Positions 34,732 to 44,975 are shown, counted from the stretch's first letter. The stretch: DNA of 64,000 nt from Bacillota bacterium (GCA_023435305.1 JAEYRV010000055.1:1-64000); one strand, 5' to 3'. Numbers and translations: made by a program. The notes: generated by a model not told the origin, from the sequence alone.

Positions 34732-36960
34732 TCATAATATATCGGCATATTCAGCAAATGTTCTTAGTTTATCTGAAAGACCTGAAAACCGCAGTGTTTC
34801 ACGCTTGTTTTCAACCATTTCGCAAAGCGAGTCCTCGTACCCGACGACCACTACCATTTCCCTTGCCCTGGTCACAGCCGTATACAGAAGATTTCTGGTC
34901 ATCAGCACCTGAGGTCCGGGGAATACCGGAATGACAACGACCGGGAACTCGGAGCCCTGACTCTTGTGTATGGTGACGGCAAATGACGGCTCGATCTCAT
35001 CAATGATACTGAAGTCGTATACTGCCAGTCTGTCATCATCAAACATTACTTCCAATTTCATGGCCTCTTCATCGATTTTGACAATTGTCCCCATATCACC
35101 GTTGAATACGCCGGTCCCATCCACTCTTGCATTATCAGGCCGTTCCCATCTGAGAGTATAGTTGTTCTTGACCTGCATCACCCTGTCGCCTTCTCTGAAA
35201 ACATACGACCTCGATGCCTTCTCGGCCTTCCTTCCGTCGGGGGGATTCAACACCTTCTGCAATTCCATGTTCAGATTCATGACTCCGGCCGGACCTTTCT
35301 TCGTCGGGGTCAGTATCTGTATATCCTTCAAAGGGTCAAGACCGTATGTATCAGGCAGTCTCCTGGAACAAAGATCGATGATGGTACGGACTATCTGCTC
35401 CTGTGCATTTCTCTGCAAAAAGAAGAAGTCCTTGTCCTTTGCATTCAGGATCGGAGTCTCTCCCCGGTTTATCCTGTGTGCATTGACGATGATCATGCTT
35501 TCGCCCGCCTGCCTGAATATTTCAGTGAGCCTCACTGTTTTTATACTGCAGCAGCTTATGATATCAAGCAGCACGCTGCCTGCTCCCACCGACGGCAGCT
35601 GATCCGCATCTCCGACAAGTATGAGCCTTGCTCCGGCAGGTATCGCCTTGAGCAGGTGGTTCATTATCAATATGTCGACCATTGACATTTCATCAATGAT
35701 TATTACATCAGCCTCGATTGGATTTTCTTCATTCCTTTGAAATAACAGTTCGCTTTCATCAGCCGTATAGCCGATCTCCAGAAGCCGGTGTATCGTCTTT
35801 GCCTCAAAGCCCGTAGCATCCGACATCCTCTTTGCCGCCCTGCCTGTGGGAGCGGCCAGTGCGATATTGTGCCCATCCTCCATCAGCAAACGGATTATAC
35901 ATTTTATAATGGTTGTCTTCCCTGTTCCGGGGCCGCCGGTGATAACGATCAGACCGTTCACGACAGCTTCTCTTACAGCCTCCCTTTGCAGCGGGTCAAG
36001 CTCGAGACCTTCTTCCTTCTCGAATCTGGCTATCTTCTTATCCAGATCCTCGAGGCCTTTATCGAAGTGGGTCGCTGCCAGGCTCAGCAGTCTTTTTCCT
36101 ACCCACTGCTCGGCATTGAAAAAGGAGGAAAGGTAAACACGGCTGGCCTCGCTGCTTTTCTCGATCTGGACAGCTTTGTCAAACACCAGCGAGATCAGGG
36201 CATCCTCGATATCAACGTCGGGCAGTCCCAGGAGCTGGGCCGAGTATTCCCTGAGCATGGCATCCGGAAGATATGTATGTCCATTGGATGCGGCATGGCT
36301 CAGAGTATATTTTATACCGCTTCTTATACGAAAACGCGAAACCGGATCCACACCGAGCCTCATGGCGATCCTGTCAGCTGTTTTGAATCCGATCCCGAAT
36401 ACATCCTCACACAGCCTGTACGGGTTTTCCTTTATCCTGGCCACTGCCATGTCTGCATATGCCTTGTGGATCTTTATGCAGACAGACGGATTGATGCCAT
36501 ACTCCTGGAGGAACATGACCACATCCCGAAGTCCTTTTTGCTCATTGAGAGCTTGTCCTATATTTATCGCCTTTTCCAGGCTTATACCTTTTACCTCTGA
36601 TAAACGCTGCGGATCCCTGCTTATGATCTCGAGAGTTTCCGAACCGAACCTTTCAACGATTTTTGCCGCTGTGGCAGGTCCAACTCCTTTCACTATCCCT
36701 GATGACAAGTATTTTTCTATACCGTCTGCCGTCTGCGGCAATATCTTTTCATAGAGCTCGACCTTGAACTGATCCCCATAATCGGGATGTTTGACCCATT
36801 TGCCGTTAGCCTTGATCGTTTCGCCCTCATTTATGAACGGCATGTAGCCTACCGCTGTGATGATCTTGTTTTTTGAAAATACTTCACAGACCGTATAGCC
36901 GTTTGAATCATTTTTATAGATAATATCATCAATGACACCCTCAATAACCGTCAGTTCCAT
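34732..36960 (-). CDS. recD2: ATP-dependent helicase RecD2
   Basis: About 742 residues with the start at ATG 36960. An N-terminal OB-like and helix-hairpin-helix region (GIVKGVGPATAAKIVERFG) is followed by a superfamily 1 helicase core with Walker A GGPGTGKTT, the DEMS motif II (VIIIDEMSMVD) and VTIHKSQGSEFP near the C-terminus. RecD2 is a 5'-3' helicase for repair and replication, not bound to RecBC. GGACGGG is upstream of ATG; the longer ORF to 37053 lacks support. Confidence 0.92.
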   Translation of the reverse strand: MELTVIEGVIDDIIYKNDSNGYTVCEVFSKNKIITAVGYMPFINEGETIKANGKWVKHPDYGDQFKVELYEKILPQTADGIEKYLSSGIVKGVGPATAAKIVERFGSETLEIISRDPQRLSEVKGISLEKAINIGQALNEQKGLRDVVMFLQEYGINPSVCIKIHKAYADMAVARIKENPYRLCEDVFGIGFKTADRIAMRLGVDPVSRFRIRSGIKYTLSHAASNGHTYLPDAMLREYSAQLLGLPDVDIEDALISLVFDKAVQIEKSSEASRVYLSSFFNAEQWVGKRLLSLAATHFDKGLEDLDKKIARFEKEEGLELDPLQREAVREAVVNGLIVITGGPGTGKTTIIKCIIRLLMEDGHNIALAAPTGRAAKRMSDATGFEAKTIHRLLEIGYTADESELLFQRNEENPIEADVIIIDEMSMVDILIMNHLLKAIPAGARLILVGDADQLPSVGAGSVLLDIISCCSIKTVRLTEIFRQAGESMIIVNAHRINRGETPILNAKDKDFFFLQRNAQEQIVRTIIDLCSRRLPDTYGLDPLKDIQILTPTKKGPAGVMNLNMELQKVLNPPDGRKAEKASRSYVFREGDRVMQVKNNYTLRWERPDNARVDGTGVFNGDMGTIVKIDEEAMKLEVMFDDDRLAVYDFSIIDEIEPSFAVTIHKSQGSEFPVVVIPVFPGPQVLMTRNLLYTAVTRAREMVVVVGYEDSLCEMVENKRETLRFSGLSDKLRTFAEYADIL

Positions 36961-37056
36961 CACAACCCGTCCAATACCCATGCAGGCATCGGTTTTCCAT
37001 ATGTTTTTGATACATATAGTATATATCACTTTATCAGGAGTGAAAAGACACAATCG

Positions 37057-37410
37057 CTACTTCTCAAACTCCTTAAGAATGTTGTCAGAATCACTCATTT
37101 TAAGGGCTTCGATGCTTGGGAAATTTTTTTGCAGCCTCTCCAGCAAGGCATAGGTGTTGTCCCTGGAGTTCATATCTACAATGGCCAGCTTATTATCCGA
37201 CATAACTCTTGATGCATATTCTTTCTTGACTGCATATCTGATGATATATTCGATCTGCTCCTCTGCATCCTTGACAAATAAAACCGCTCTGACCTTCGGA
37301 CGAGGTCCGGCCATCCTGCAGAATATCGATTCAGATATGCCAGCTATTAGGGCAATCAGTCCATACACAGCTAATATACATATAAGACACTTAATAATAT
37401 CAACCAGCAT
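37057..37410 (-). CDS. Unknown 117-residue single-pass membrane protein
   Basis: I do not recognise the family. Residues 5-27 form one membrane helix. The cytoplasmic part begins RPKVRAVLFVKDAEEQIEYIIRY and continues LAIVDMNSRDNTYALLERL, which recalls the N-terminal strand-helix-strand of GT-A glycosyltransferases (VDMNSRDNT like VDDGSTDNT) but is far too short for an enzyme. It lies 96 bp before recD2 on the same strand and is divergent from the HD-GYP gene. Confidence 0.65.
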   Translation of the reverse strand: MLVDIIKCLICILAVYGLIALIAGISESIFCRMAGPRPKVRAVLFVKDAEEQIEYIIRYAVKKEYASRVMSDNKLAIVDMNSRDNTYALLERLQKNFPSIEALKMSDSDNILKEFEK

Positions 37411-37560
37411 AATATTGCCTCTGAAGATTCATTTGATATATATATATTCGAATGGTCAGGCGGATGTTACTCATCGCATTTCTCAACAAAACATGGTATA
37501 ATAATATTACATAACAGCACAATAAGTTTTTTATTATCGAATGATTCAGGTGATACTGAC

Positions 37561-38616
37561 GTGATTCAACTAAAGCTGTCTCAACTAAAGCCCGGCATGA
37601 AGCTGGCGAAAGATGTCATACTGCCCGACGGCAGACTTCTGCTTTTGTCGGGTTTTACAATAAAGCCAATGTATCTCAGGAGACTTGAAAGCTTCCGCGT
37701 TGAGAAGGTCTATGTGGAAGAAGGCCACTATGAGCCTATAGAAGAGTTCATAGAAGAAAGAGTCTACAACCATGCCGTCGCAACAATCAAAAATATTTTC
37801 AGGATGACAAAGAGGACCCAGAATGCCGATATCTCAGCGATCAAGGACACTGTCAATGATATCATGAGCAGAGTTATCGATAACGAGATAGTTATGCTCC
37901 AGTTGACCGGCATAAGAGATATTGATAACTATACATACCTTCACTCTGTAGATGTATGCATATACTCCATAATACTCGGCAAAAGGCTCGGGTATGGAAG
38001 TGAACCTCTGACAGCGCTGGGAATGGGTGCGATCCTGCACGATATAGGCAAGTGCAAGGTACCGCTGGAAATACTTCAGAAGCCCGACAAGCTCACTGAT
38101 GATGAGTTTTATGAAATGAAGCTGCATACTGTTTACGGCTGTGAGATCATAAAGAATTCATACCGTATGGGTACCAAGGTGGCCAACATTGCCTTCCAAC
38201 ATCATGAAAAGTGGGATGGCACCGGATATCCCATGGGCATATCCGCTAACACAATAGATCCTCTGGCAAGGATAGTAGCTCTTGCAGACGTATATGATGC
38301 GCTCACCTCGGACAGAGTGTATAAAAAGAGAGAACTGCCTCATATTGCGGCCGAATATATAAAGCATAACTCGGGTACGCAATTTGACCCGTTTATTGTC
38401 GATCTCTTTTTGAGCAGCATCGCAGTATACGGCCTGGGTACGCTTGTATTACTCAACACAGGCGAGGTGGGAAGTGTGATTTCATCCGGCAATGCTTCGG
38501 GCGAAAGGCAGCAAATCAGCGTGTTTTCAAACAAGGCAGGCCCTCCTGTACTTCATCCATACATAGTAGACCTGAACAAAAACAAAGACGTCGAAATCGT
38601 AGAGATTTTTATATAA
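37561..38616 (+). CDS. HD-GYP domain phosphodiesterase-like protein
   Basis: The 351-residue protein has an N-terminal region of about 120 residues without a recognised sensor domain. The HD-GYP domain (about 125-290) has the metal motif HDIGK and the GYP signature HHEKWDGTGYP. HD-GYP proteins hydrolyse cyclic di-GMP, which often controls the switch between flagella and pili; both are encoded in this window. The GTG start has AGGTGAT upstream. It is followed by a strong terminator. Confidence 0.88.
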   Translation: MIQLKLSQLKPGMKLAKDVILPDGRLLLLSGFTIKPMYLRRLESFRVEKVYVEEGHYEPIEEFIEERVYNHAVATIKNIFRMTKRTQNADISAIKDTVNDIMSRVIDNEIVMLQLTGIRDIDNYTYLHSVDVCIYSIILGKRLGYGSEPLTALGMGAILHDIGKCKVPLEILQKPDKLTDDEFYEMKLHTVYGCEIIKNSYRMGTKVANIAFQHHEKWDGTGYPMGISANTIDPLARIVALADVYDALTSDRVYKKRELPHIAAEYIKHNSGTQFDPFIVDLFLSSIAVYGLGTLVLLNTGEVGSVISSGNASGERQQISVFSNKAGPPVLHPYIVDLNKNKDVEIVEIFI

Positions 38617-38669
38617 CGAGGCGAAAGATAGCATTGCGAGCATATCTCCCGCCTCGTTATATATTTTTA
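38611..38669 (+). terminator. Terminator after the HD-GYP gene
   Basis: A perfect 13-bp stem ATATAACGAGGCG (38611-38623) / CGCCTCGTTATAT (38650-38662) is followed by a run of five T. The loop contains a secondary GATA/TATC hairpin. It overlaps the stop codon of the gene. Confidence 0.88.
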
Positions 38670-38812
38670 TCTTGTATATTCAAATGGTATCAAATGAAGT
38701 TCTATCTGTGTGAAATGTCAATAAATCTTAACCACTCTCATAGAAAAAGATTACGTCATTTCTTTTTTAATAAAAACATGGTAAAATCTTGTCGATAAGG
38801 GAGTGACCTGAA

Positions 38813-39499
38813 ATGAAAATGGTAAAACTTCTATTGATAGAGGACGAAGAGGATGTCCTGGAAATCAACAGGGAGTATTTCGAAGGCAAGGGATATGAAA
38901 CAGTCTGCGCCGCCACTCTTGAAAATGCGCGGTTCATGCTGGAGGAACACGCCCCCGACCTGATTCTTTTAGACGTTATGATGCCGGACGGATCCGGCTT
39001 TGACTTCTGCTCCGAGCTGCGTCAAAAAACAAACGCCCCCATCATCTTCCTGACTTGCAGGGATGAAAATGAAAGCGTTGTAAAGGGCTTGCTTCAGGGC
39101 GGAGACGATTACGTCACAAAGCCCTGTGACCTTAATATATTGAGCGCGCGGGTAGCAGCACAGCTTCGCAGAGCAGGTATCATGACCGCCGGGAAAATCG
39201 AGCTTGCCCCATTGACGATCGACTTTCTATTAGGAGAAGCAACTCTGGATGGAGAGAGGATCCCCCTGACGCAAAAAGAACTGCAGCTTTTAGGCTGCTT
39301 TGCCCTGTTTGCCGGGCGAAGGCTCAGCCTTGATGAAATTTACCGCCGTGCATGGGGCGAGATGTCACCGGGCGCTTCGGGAACCATCAAGACCCATGTG
39401 GCGAATCTGCGCAAAAAGCTGAAGCTGGATGACAGCGGTTGGTTTGAGCTGGTAAGCTCCGGCAAAAATGAGTACGTATTCAGCAAGGTGCGGTATTAG
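38813..39499 (+). CDS. OmpR-family response regulator
   Basis: The 228-residue protein has a receiver domain (about 4-118) with the acidic pocket EDEED, phospho-acceptor Asp in LILLDVMMPDG, and the Lys in DDYVTKP. A winged-helix DNA-binding domain follows (about 130-226). GGGAGTGACC precedes the ATG. The likely cognate histidine kinase is encoded on the opposite strand, tail to tail, 3 bp away. Confidence 0.9.
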   Translation: MKMVKLLLIEDEEDVLEINREYFEGKGYETVCAATLENARFMLEEHAPDLILLDVMMPDGSGFDFCSELRQKTNAPIIFLTCRDENESVVKGLLQGGDDYVTKPCDLNILSARVAAQLRRAGIMTAGKIELAPLTIDFLLGEATLDGERIPLTQKELQLLGCFALFAGRRLSLDEIYRRAWGEMSPGASGTIKTHVANLRKKLKLDDSGWFELVSSGKNEYVFSKVRY

Positions 39500-39502
39500 C
39501 CA

Positions 39503-41494
39503 TCATGACGAAGGCAAGGTGAAGAATGCAGAAGTACCGGCGCCCTCCTTGCTTTCGATCCAGATCTTCCCTCCATGCTGTTTTACTATATGCTTACAGA
39601 TATATAAGCCAAGTCCGGTGCCGGTATCCTGACCTCCACCGGATTTTTGTCTTTTACTGTACCGCTGGAACAGACGCGGAAGCTGTTCCGCTGCGATGCC
39701 AACGCCGGTGTCGGACACACAGACCAATATTTTATCATCCTTCTTCCTGGCGGATATTGTGATCACACCATCGGTGGTGAAACGTACCGCGTTGGAAATC
39801 AGATTTACGATGACCTGTGAGATCCTCGCCGGGTCGGCATGAATGGCGGGGAGACCACTTTCTATGCGGATATCCAGCCGATTACGGTTCTTGTTCAGGA
39901 TGGGGTAATGGGTTTCAACAGCGGCATGGATTATCTCATCCGCATAGCAGCGGACCGGCTCCATAACCATGCGTCCTTCCTCCATCCGGGTTACATCCAG
40001 GATCTGTCCCACCATCAGGGAAAGGCGCTCCGCCTCGGCGGAGATCAGCGTCATCCGGCGGGACACCTCATCGCCGTCCAGCGTGTCCGGCTTCGCTGCA
40101 AGCTGCCTGGTGGTCTGGGCATAGCCGGACATTACAGTCAGTGGTGTTTTCAGCTCGTGAGAAACGTTCCCTAAAAATTCTGTCTTCATCCGATTCAGGC
40201 CTTCCAGGGCAGTTTTTTCTGCTTCCAGCTTCTGTTCCGCCTCCATGACTTTCGAAAACACCCGATTGTTCATCTGGAACAGGGATACGATCTGCGCCAG
40301 TACGAATACCAGCATGGCGACCTCAGCAACGGGTACGATGGGTCTGTCACCGAAAATATCAGTGTACATTACGAGATCGCCCATGGCGGACATAAAAAAC
40401 ACACCGATGCCATACATGGCGGCAATTTGATCGCTTATCGGGTGGCGCATTCTCCAGAACAATGCAGAAACAAATGGTATGACAGTCAGTACTAAAAGTG
40501 CCTGATAATAGACAAGTATAGAGGTGTAAAACAGTGAATCAGTGAATAATATGCATCCTCCATATAAGAGCGAACCAAAGATCGCGATATACTGAACGAC
40601 CCGCAAAAATATGCCGTCTGCGTATTTCCCCAGATACAGCGACAAGCAAATTGTCGCTAGTACCATGGTCAAGTATTCGAGCATAAAAGATAGGTTTCCG
40701 TGTATGGGGAAGTAAGTCCAGGCATGACTTTGCAGGCCCTCTCGCAGTGCCATGACTATACAGGCCAAAGAAAAATGCAGGGTCGCCCTTGTTTGGGACA
40801 GCAGAAGGTAAGCGCCCAGCAGCAACGCCGCCGAGCATAGAAGCGCTCCTGAAATGGCGACTCCCTTGATCCGATCATTAAGGAAGGGATCGGTGTTGGT
40901 TTTACTCAGACTCAGCTCTGCAAGAGAAGCCCCTCTCTTGGAGTGATAAAATTGCGCACTGTGGAGTATAATGTCTATTTCTCCATCTACTGCGGCTCCA
41001 TGAAAGGTAATGTTGTTTTCCCAAACCTCTGTGTCCTCCTTGGTAACACCAGGATGCCCATTCTGTGCTGCGAGATTGCCATTCACATAGACCCTCATGG
41101 CATGGCGTCCGGAGAGTTTGAGTGTCATGCTGTATACTTCATTACTATCAGGAACCTTCAGAACAAATCTCTGCGAGAGGTAGTCTGCCCTGATTTCTTT
41201 AAATCGGTCGGTGCTTACCGGCAGATTGTCATTAACACTCTCCGGCATCAGGAAGAAACCTGGGTAATAGCTCGCTCCGGGAGCAAGCTTAACAACCGTA
41301 GTCTCAAAGTCATTGATGTCCGTCAGATCATAGAGTCCGTCTTTTTCCGTGACAGTAATACTTTCAATGTTTTTACCAGTCAGTCTGACCATGTTGACCA
41401 GTACGGTCAGTGCCACTGTCGTGAAGAAGGCCGCCAAAATTATAGACAACAGCTTATGTTTTCGGATTATTTCCTTGATATAAAGCACCTCCAT
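39503..41494 (-). CDS. 7TMR-DISM-type sensor histidine kinase
   Basis: The 663-residue protein has an N-terminal TM and an extracytoplasmic domain of about 180 residues with a jelly-roll-like, sugar-binding appearance. A block of about seven TM segments follows (about 210-400), then a coiled linker. The kinase core has H box GNVSHELKTPL, N box QVIVNLISNAVRFT, G1 VSDTGVGIA and G2 GTGLGLYICKH. The layout matches 7TMR-DISM kinases. The ligand is unknown. It lies downstream of the metK terminator and is convergent with the response regulator. Confidence 0.87.
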   Translation of the reverse strand: MEVLYIKEIIRKHKLLSIILAAFFTTVALTVLVNMVRLTGKNIESITVTEKDGLYDLTDINDFETTVVKLAPGASYYPGFFLMPESVNDNLPVSTDRFKEIRADYLSQRFVLKVPDSNEVYSMTLKLSGRHAMRVYVNGNLAAQNGHPGVTKEDTEVWENNITFHGAAVDGEIDIILHSAQFYHSKRGASLAELSLSKTNTDPFLNDRIKGVAISGALLCSAALLLGAYLLLSQTRATLHFSLACIVMALREGLQSHAWTYFPIHGNLSFMLEYLTMVLATICLSLYLGKYADGIFLRVVQYIAIFGSLLYGGCILFTDSLFYTSILVYYQALLVLTVIPFVSALFWRMRHPISDQIAAMYGIGVFFMSAMGDLVMYTDIFGDRPIVPVAEVAMLVFVLAQIVSLFQMNNRVFSKVMEAEQKLEAEKTALEGLNRMKTEFLGNVSHELKTPLTVMSGYAQTTRQLAAKPDTLDGDEVSRRMTLISAEAERLSLMVGQILDVTRMEEGRMVMEPVRCYADEIIHAAVETHYPILNKNRNRLDIRIESGLPAIHADPARISQVIVNLISNAVRFTTDGVITISARKKDDKILVCVSDTGVGIAAEQLPRLFQRYSKRQKSGGGQDTGTGLGLYICKHIVKQHGGKIWIESKEGAGTSAFFTLPSS

Positions 41495-41600
41495 ATCCCG
41501 CTGGTCAATTCGATATTTCTGTTTCCAACCTTTTACTACATTATAACACTTCGGTTCAAAGAAAATTTTTCGTTTATAGAAAAATTTTCATACATCTACA

Positions 41601-41640
41601 AAAATAAAGACAGACAACTTGTTCTGCTGTCTGCCTTTCC
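41601..41640 (-). terminator. metK terminator
   Basis: Stem CAGACA (41612-41617) / TGTCTG (41629-41634), followed on the minus strand by TTTATTTTT. It lies after the metK stop and before the histidine kinase gene. Confidence 0.75.
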
Positions 41641-41673
41641 AAGCTATATCGGTTTTCATTGTATGTCTGATCG

Positions 41674-42867
41674 TCAGATACTGGCGGCGGCGTCCTTCAA
41701 AAGCTCTGCTTTGTCGGTCTTCTCCCAGGGCAGCTCTATGTCAGTGCGGCCAAAATGACCATAAGCTGCAGTCTGCTTATATATAGGTCTTCTCAGATCC
41801 AGTGTCTTTATTATTGCAGCAGGCCTGAGATCAAAATACTTCTGTATAAGCTGGGACAATTTTTCCTCAGGAAGCTTGCCAGTTCCAAATGTATCTACCA
41901 AAACTGATACGGGTTTTGCTACACCAATGGCATATGCAAGCTGTACTTCGACCTTCGATGCCAATCCTGCAGCTACAATGTTCTTTGCCACATAGCGTGC
42001 TGCATATGCAGCAGAGCGGTCGACCTTCGTCGGGTCCTTCCCGGAGAATGCTCCGCCGCCGTGTCTGGCATATCCGCCATAGGTATCGACTATTATCTTT
42101 CTGCCGGTCAGTCCCGAATCCCCCTGCGGGCCTCCTACAACGAACCTTCCTGTCGGGTTTACGAGGAATCTCGTCTTGTTGTCAAGCAATTCCGAAGGTA
42201 TTACCTTCTTGATCACCAGCTCAATAATGTCACGTTCGATAGTGTCATGTGAGACCTCTGCTCCATGCTGTGTCGATATAACAACAGTATCGACCCTGAC
42301 AGGCTTATCTCCGTCATACTCCACTGTCACCTGCGACTTTCCGTCCGGTCTCAGGTAGTCAAGTATGCCTTGTTTGCGGACATCCGACAATCTTTTAGTC
42401 AGCTTGTGCGCCAACGATATAGGCATGGGCATCAGCTCGGGAGTTTCATCGCAGGCATAGCCGAACATCATTCCCTGATCGCCGGCTCCGATAGCTTCGA
42501 TCTGGGAATCATCCATTTCACCGGTTTTGGCTTCAAGTGCCTTATCGACACCCATTGCGATATCTCCTGACTGCTCATCGATTGATGTCAAAACGGCGCA
42601 TGTCTCACCGTCGAATCCATATTTCGCCCTGTCATACCCGATCTCAAGTATCGTATTGCGCACAACCTTGGGTATATCGACATAGCACTCCGTCGAAATT
42701 TCACCCATTACAAGAACCATTCCGGTAGTAACTGCTGTTTCACAAGCAACCCTTGCATTAGGATCCTGGGAATAAATCGCATCCAGTACCGCATCTGATA
42801 TCTGATCGCAGATTTTATCGGGATGTCCCTCCGTTACGGACTCTGAAGTAAATAATCTTTTTGCCAT
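41674..42867 (-). CDS. metK: S-adenosylmethionine synthetase
   Basis: About 397 residues, starting MAKRLFTSESVTEGHPDKIC. Further motifs are GAGDQGMMFGYA and GGGAFSGKDPTKVDRSAAY, both typical of MetK. It makes SAM from methionine and ATP. ATG 42867 has AAAGGAGA 7 nt upstream; the longer in-frame ORF runs through the riboswitch terminator and is rejected. Expression is controlled by the SAM-I leader. Confidence 0.97.
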   Translation of the reverse strand: MAKRLFTSESVTEGHPDKICDQISDAVLDAIYSQDPNARVACETAVTTGMVLVMGEISTECYVDIPKVVRNTILEIGYDRAKYGFDGETCAVLTSIDEQSGDIAMGVDKALEAKTGEMDDSQIEAIGAGDQGMMFGYACDETPELMPMPISLAHKLTKRLSDVRKQGILDYLRPDGKSQVTVEYDGDKPVRVDTVVISTQHGAEVSHDTIERDIIELVIKKVIPSELLDNKTRFLVNPTGRFVVGGPQGDSGLTGRKIIVDTYGGYARHGGGAFSGKDPTKVDRSAAYAARYVAKNIVAAGLASKVEVQLAYAIGVAKPVSVLVDTFGTGKLPEEKLSQLIQKYFDLRPAAIIKTLDLRRPIYKQTAAYGHFGRTDIELPWEKTDKAELLKDAAASI

Positions 42868-42911
42868 GTGTCTTTCTCCTTTCGAATAAGAAATAAAATC
42901 TTTACCTGAAC

Positions 42912-43068
42912 TATAAAATAAAAACCTCTTCCTGATATAAGAAGAGGTCTGTACGACTGTTTTCCTCATCTATCAGGATACTGATCCTGCAGGAATTGGC
43001 ACCGCTGCCTGTCTGGCCGGTTGCCGGGGTTTCATCGGGCCTTGTCCCTCCACCACTCTTGATAAGGT
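42912..43068 (-). promoter_or_regulatory. SAM-I (S-box) riboswitch with terminator upstream of metK
   Basis: The minus strand carries the S-box core: CTTATCAAGAGTGGTGGAGG, then GGACAAGGCCCGATGAAACC and CCGGCAACC, with the closing strand near TGATAGATGAGG. An intrinsic terminator follows: ACCTCTTC (42924-42931) pairs with GAAGAGGT (42941-42948) and a T-rich run continues to 42914. SAM binding should favour the terminator and shut off metK. The class is recognised from its conserved core. Confidence 0.93.
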
Positions 43069-43160
43069 ATATTCTGTTTTGTTTTTCATCATTTACTGCC
43101 AATGTTTTTTCAATGTAACATACTCAGCTGCAGCGTGTCAAGCCTTCCTGCAAATGTCCG

Positions 43161-44975
43161 TCAAGCTCCGGCAAAAATTTCTTCGAATTCATGCCCTTCA
43201 AGCTTCTCTTTCTCAAGCAGCGCTTCCGCCAGCTTGTGGAGCGCACCGATATGCTCCTTGAGTATCGACAGGGTCCTGTCGTATGCTGTATCGATAAGGT
43301 GCTTCACTTCCTTGTCTATGATGGCGGCAACTTCCTCGCTGTAGCTTCTGGTATGCCCGAAATCACGACCGATGAACACCTCGTCATTCTCATCGAAAAC
43401 CATATTTCCAAGGTTTTCGCTCATACCGAACTTTATTATCATACTTCTTGCCACACTGTTGGCATGCTTGAGGTCACTCGATGCGCCTGTGCTTATCTCT
43501 CCGAGAACAATGTCCTCAGCCGCTCTTCCGCCCATGGCGATAATGATCTCCTCCATCAGCTGGGCCTTGGTATGATACGATTTATCCTCATCCGGCTTGT
43601 GAGCAGTGTACCCGCCCGCTCTTCCCGATGGGATGATGGAGACTCTGTCCACCTTGTCTGTCGTTGATGCTACCTTTACAGCTATGGCATGGCCTGCCTC
43701 ATGGTATGCAGTGAGCTTCTTTTCCTTATCGCTCATGACCTTGCTCTTCTTTTCAGGTCCGACTACCACCTTGAATGTAGCTTCCTTTATCTCTTCCATT
43801 TCAACGCGCTTTTTGTTCTTCCTGGCTGCAAAAAGTGCTGCTTCATTCAACAGGTTTTCAAGATCCGCTCCGGTAAAGCCCGGCGTGCTCTTGGCCAGTT
43901 CGTCAAGCCTGACGTCCGACCCGAGAGGCTTGCCCTTCGAATGGACCTTAAGTATCTCTTCTCGGCCCTTTATATCAGGCAGTCCTACAAATACCCTGCG
44001 GTCGAAGCGGCCGGGTCTGAGCAAGGCGGGGTCCAATATATCAGGCCTGTTTGTGGCCGCCAATATGATAACGCCCTCGTTTACTCCAAAACCATCCATC
44101 TCCACGAGCAGCTGGTTCAGAGTCTGCTCCCGCTCATCGTGTCCTCCGCCAAGGCCTGCGCCTCTATGACGTCCGACGGCATCTATTTCATCTATGAACA
44201 CTATACATGGAGCGCTTTTCTTCGCCTGCTCAAAAAGATCCCTGACTCTCGAAGCGCCGACACCCACAAACATTTCAACGAAGTCCGAGCCGCTGATGGT
44301 GAAGAACGGCACACCGGCCTCACCTGATACAGCTCTGGCCAGAAGCGTCTTTCCTGTACCGGGAGGTCCGACAAGCAGCACTCCCTTTGGTATCCTTGCG
44401 CCAAGCTCTATAAATTTCTTCGGAGACTTCAGAAAATCGACTATCTCCTTCAATTCTTCCTTCTCTTCATCTGCTCCCGCAACATCCTCGAAAGTCACCT
44501 TGCGTTTGTCATCGGTACTGACCCTGGCACGGCTCTTCCCGAAGGACATTACCCTGTTTCCTCCGCCTCCCTGTGACTGCTGGAGGAAAAAGACCCAGAA
44601 TATCACGAACACCACTATCAGCCCGATCGTGGGAAGGATCTGTATCCACCAGGGCGCCGACATCGGCCTCTCCACCCTGAAGTCCTTGACCTGGCCGTTG
44701 TTATATGCATCAGTCACCATCTCGGTAAAGGAATCCACAGATGATATATACGTCACGTATATCTTTGACTTTGCACCCTTATTGGCATTGATCAGTTCAA
44801 CCGTTGCCTCGTCAGACTTTAATGCGATACTCTGCACATTGCTGTTCTGTATATGTGACAGAAGCTGCGAATAGCTGAGTTCCGGGGGTTTCCCGGTGCT
44901 TGTATATACCATGACGATAAATAGCAGCAGCACGAATATTACTATATAAAAGCTAAGACTTTTAAAATTCTTCAA
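43161..44975 (-). CDS. ftsH: ATP-dependent zinc metalloprotease FtsH
   Basis: The 604-residue protein has two N-terminal TM helices (about 7-26 and 110-130) flanking an extracytoplasmic loop. The AAA+ domain has Walker A GPPGTGKT and Walker B IVFIDEIDAVG. The protease domain has the zinc site HEAGH and a third ligand Asp further on. It degrades membrane and regulatory proteins. The start is TTG with GGGAGGGAG upstream. It follows hpt, the order tilS-hpt-ftsH being common in Firmicutes. Confidence 0.96.
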   Translation of the reverse strand: MKNFKSLSFYIVIFVLLLFIVMVYTSTGKPPELSYSQLLSHIQNSNVQSIALKSDEATVELINANKGAKSKIYVTYISSVDSFTEMVTDAYNNGQVKDFRVERPMSAPWWIQILPTIGLIVVFVIFWVFFLQQSQGGGGNRVMSFGKSRARVSTDDKRKVTFEDVAGADEEKEELKEIVDFLKSPKKFIELGARIPKGVLLVGPPGTGKTLLARAVSGEAGVPFFTISGSDFVEMFVGVGASRVRDLFEQAKKSAPCIVFIDEIDAVGRHRGAGLGGGHDEREQTLNQLLVEMDGFGVNEGVIILAATNRPDILDPALLRPGRFDRRVFVGLPDIKGREEILKVHSKGKPLGSDVRLDELAKSTPGFTGADLENLLNEAALFAARKNKKRVEMEEIKEATFKVVVGPEKKSKVMSDKEKKLTAYHEAGHAIAVKVASTTDKVDRVSIIPSGRAGGYTAHKPDEDKSYHTKAQLMEEIIIAMGGRAAEDIVLGEISTGASSDLKHANSVARSMIIKFGMSENLGNMVFDENDEVFIGRDFGHTRSYSEEVAAIIDKEVKHLIDTAYDRTLSILKEHIGALHKLAEALLEKEKLEGHEFEEIFAGA

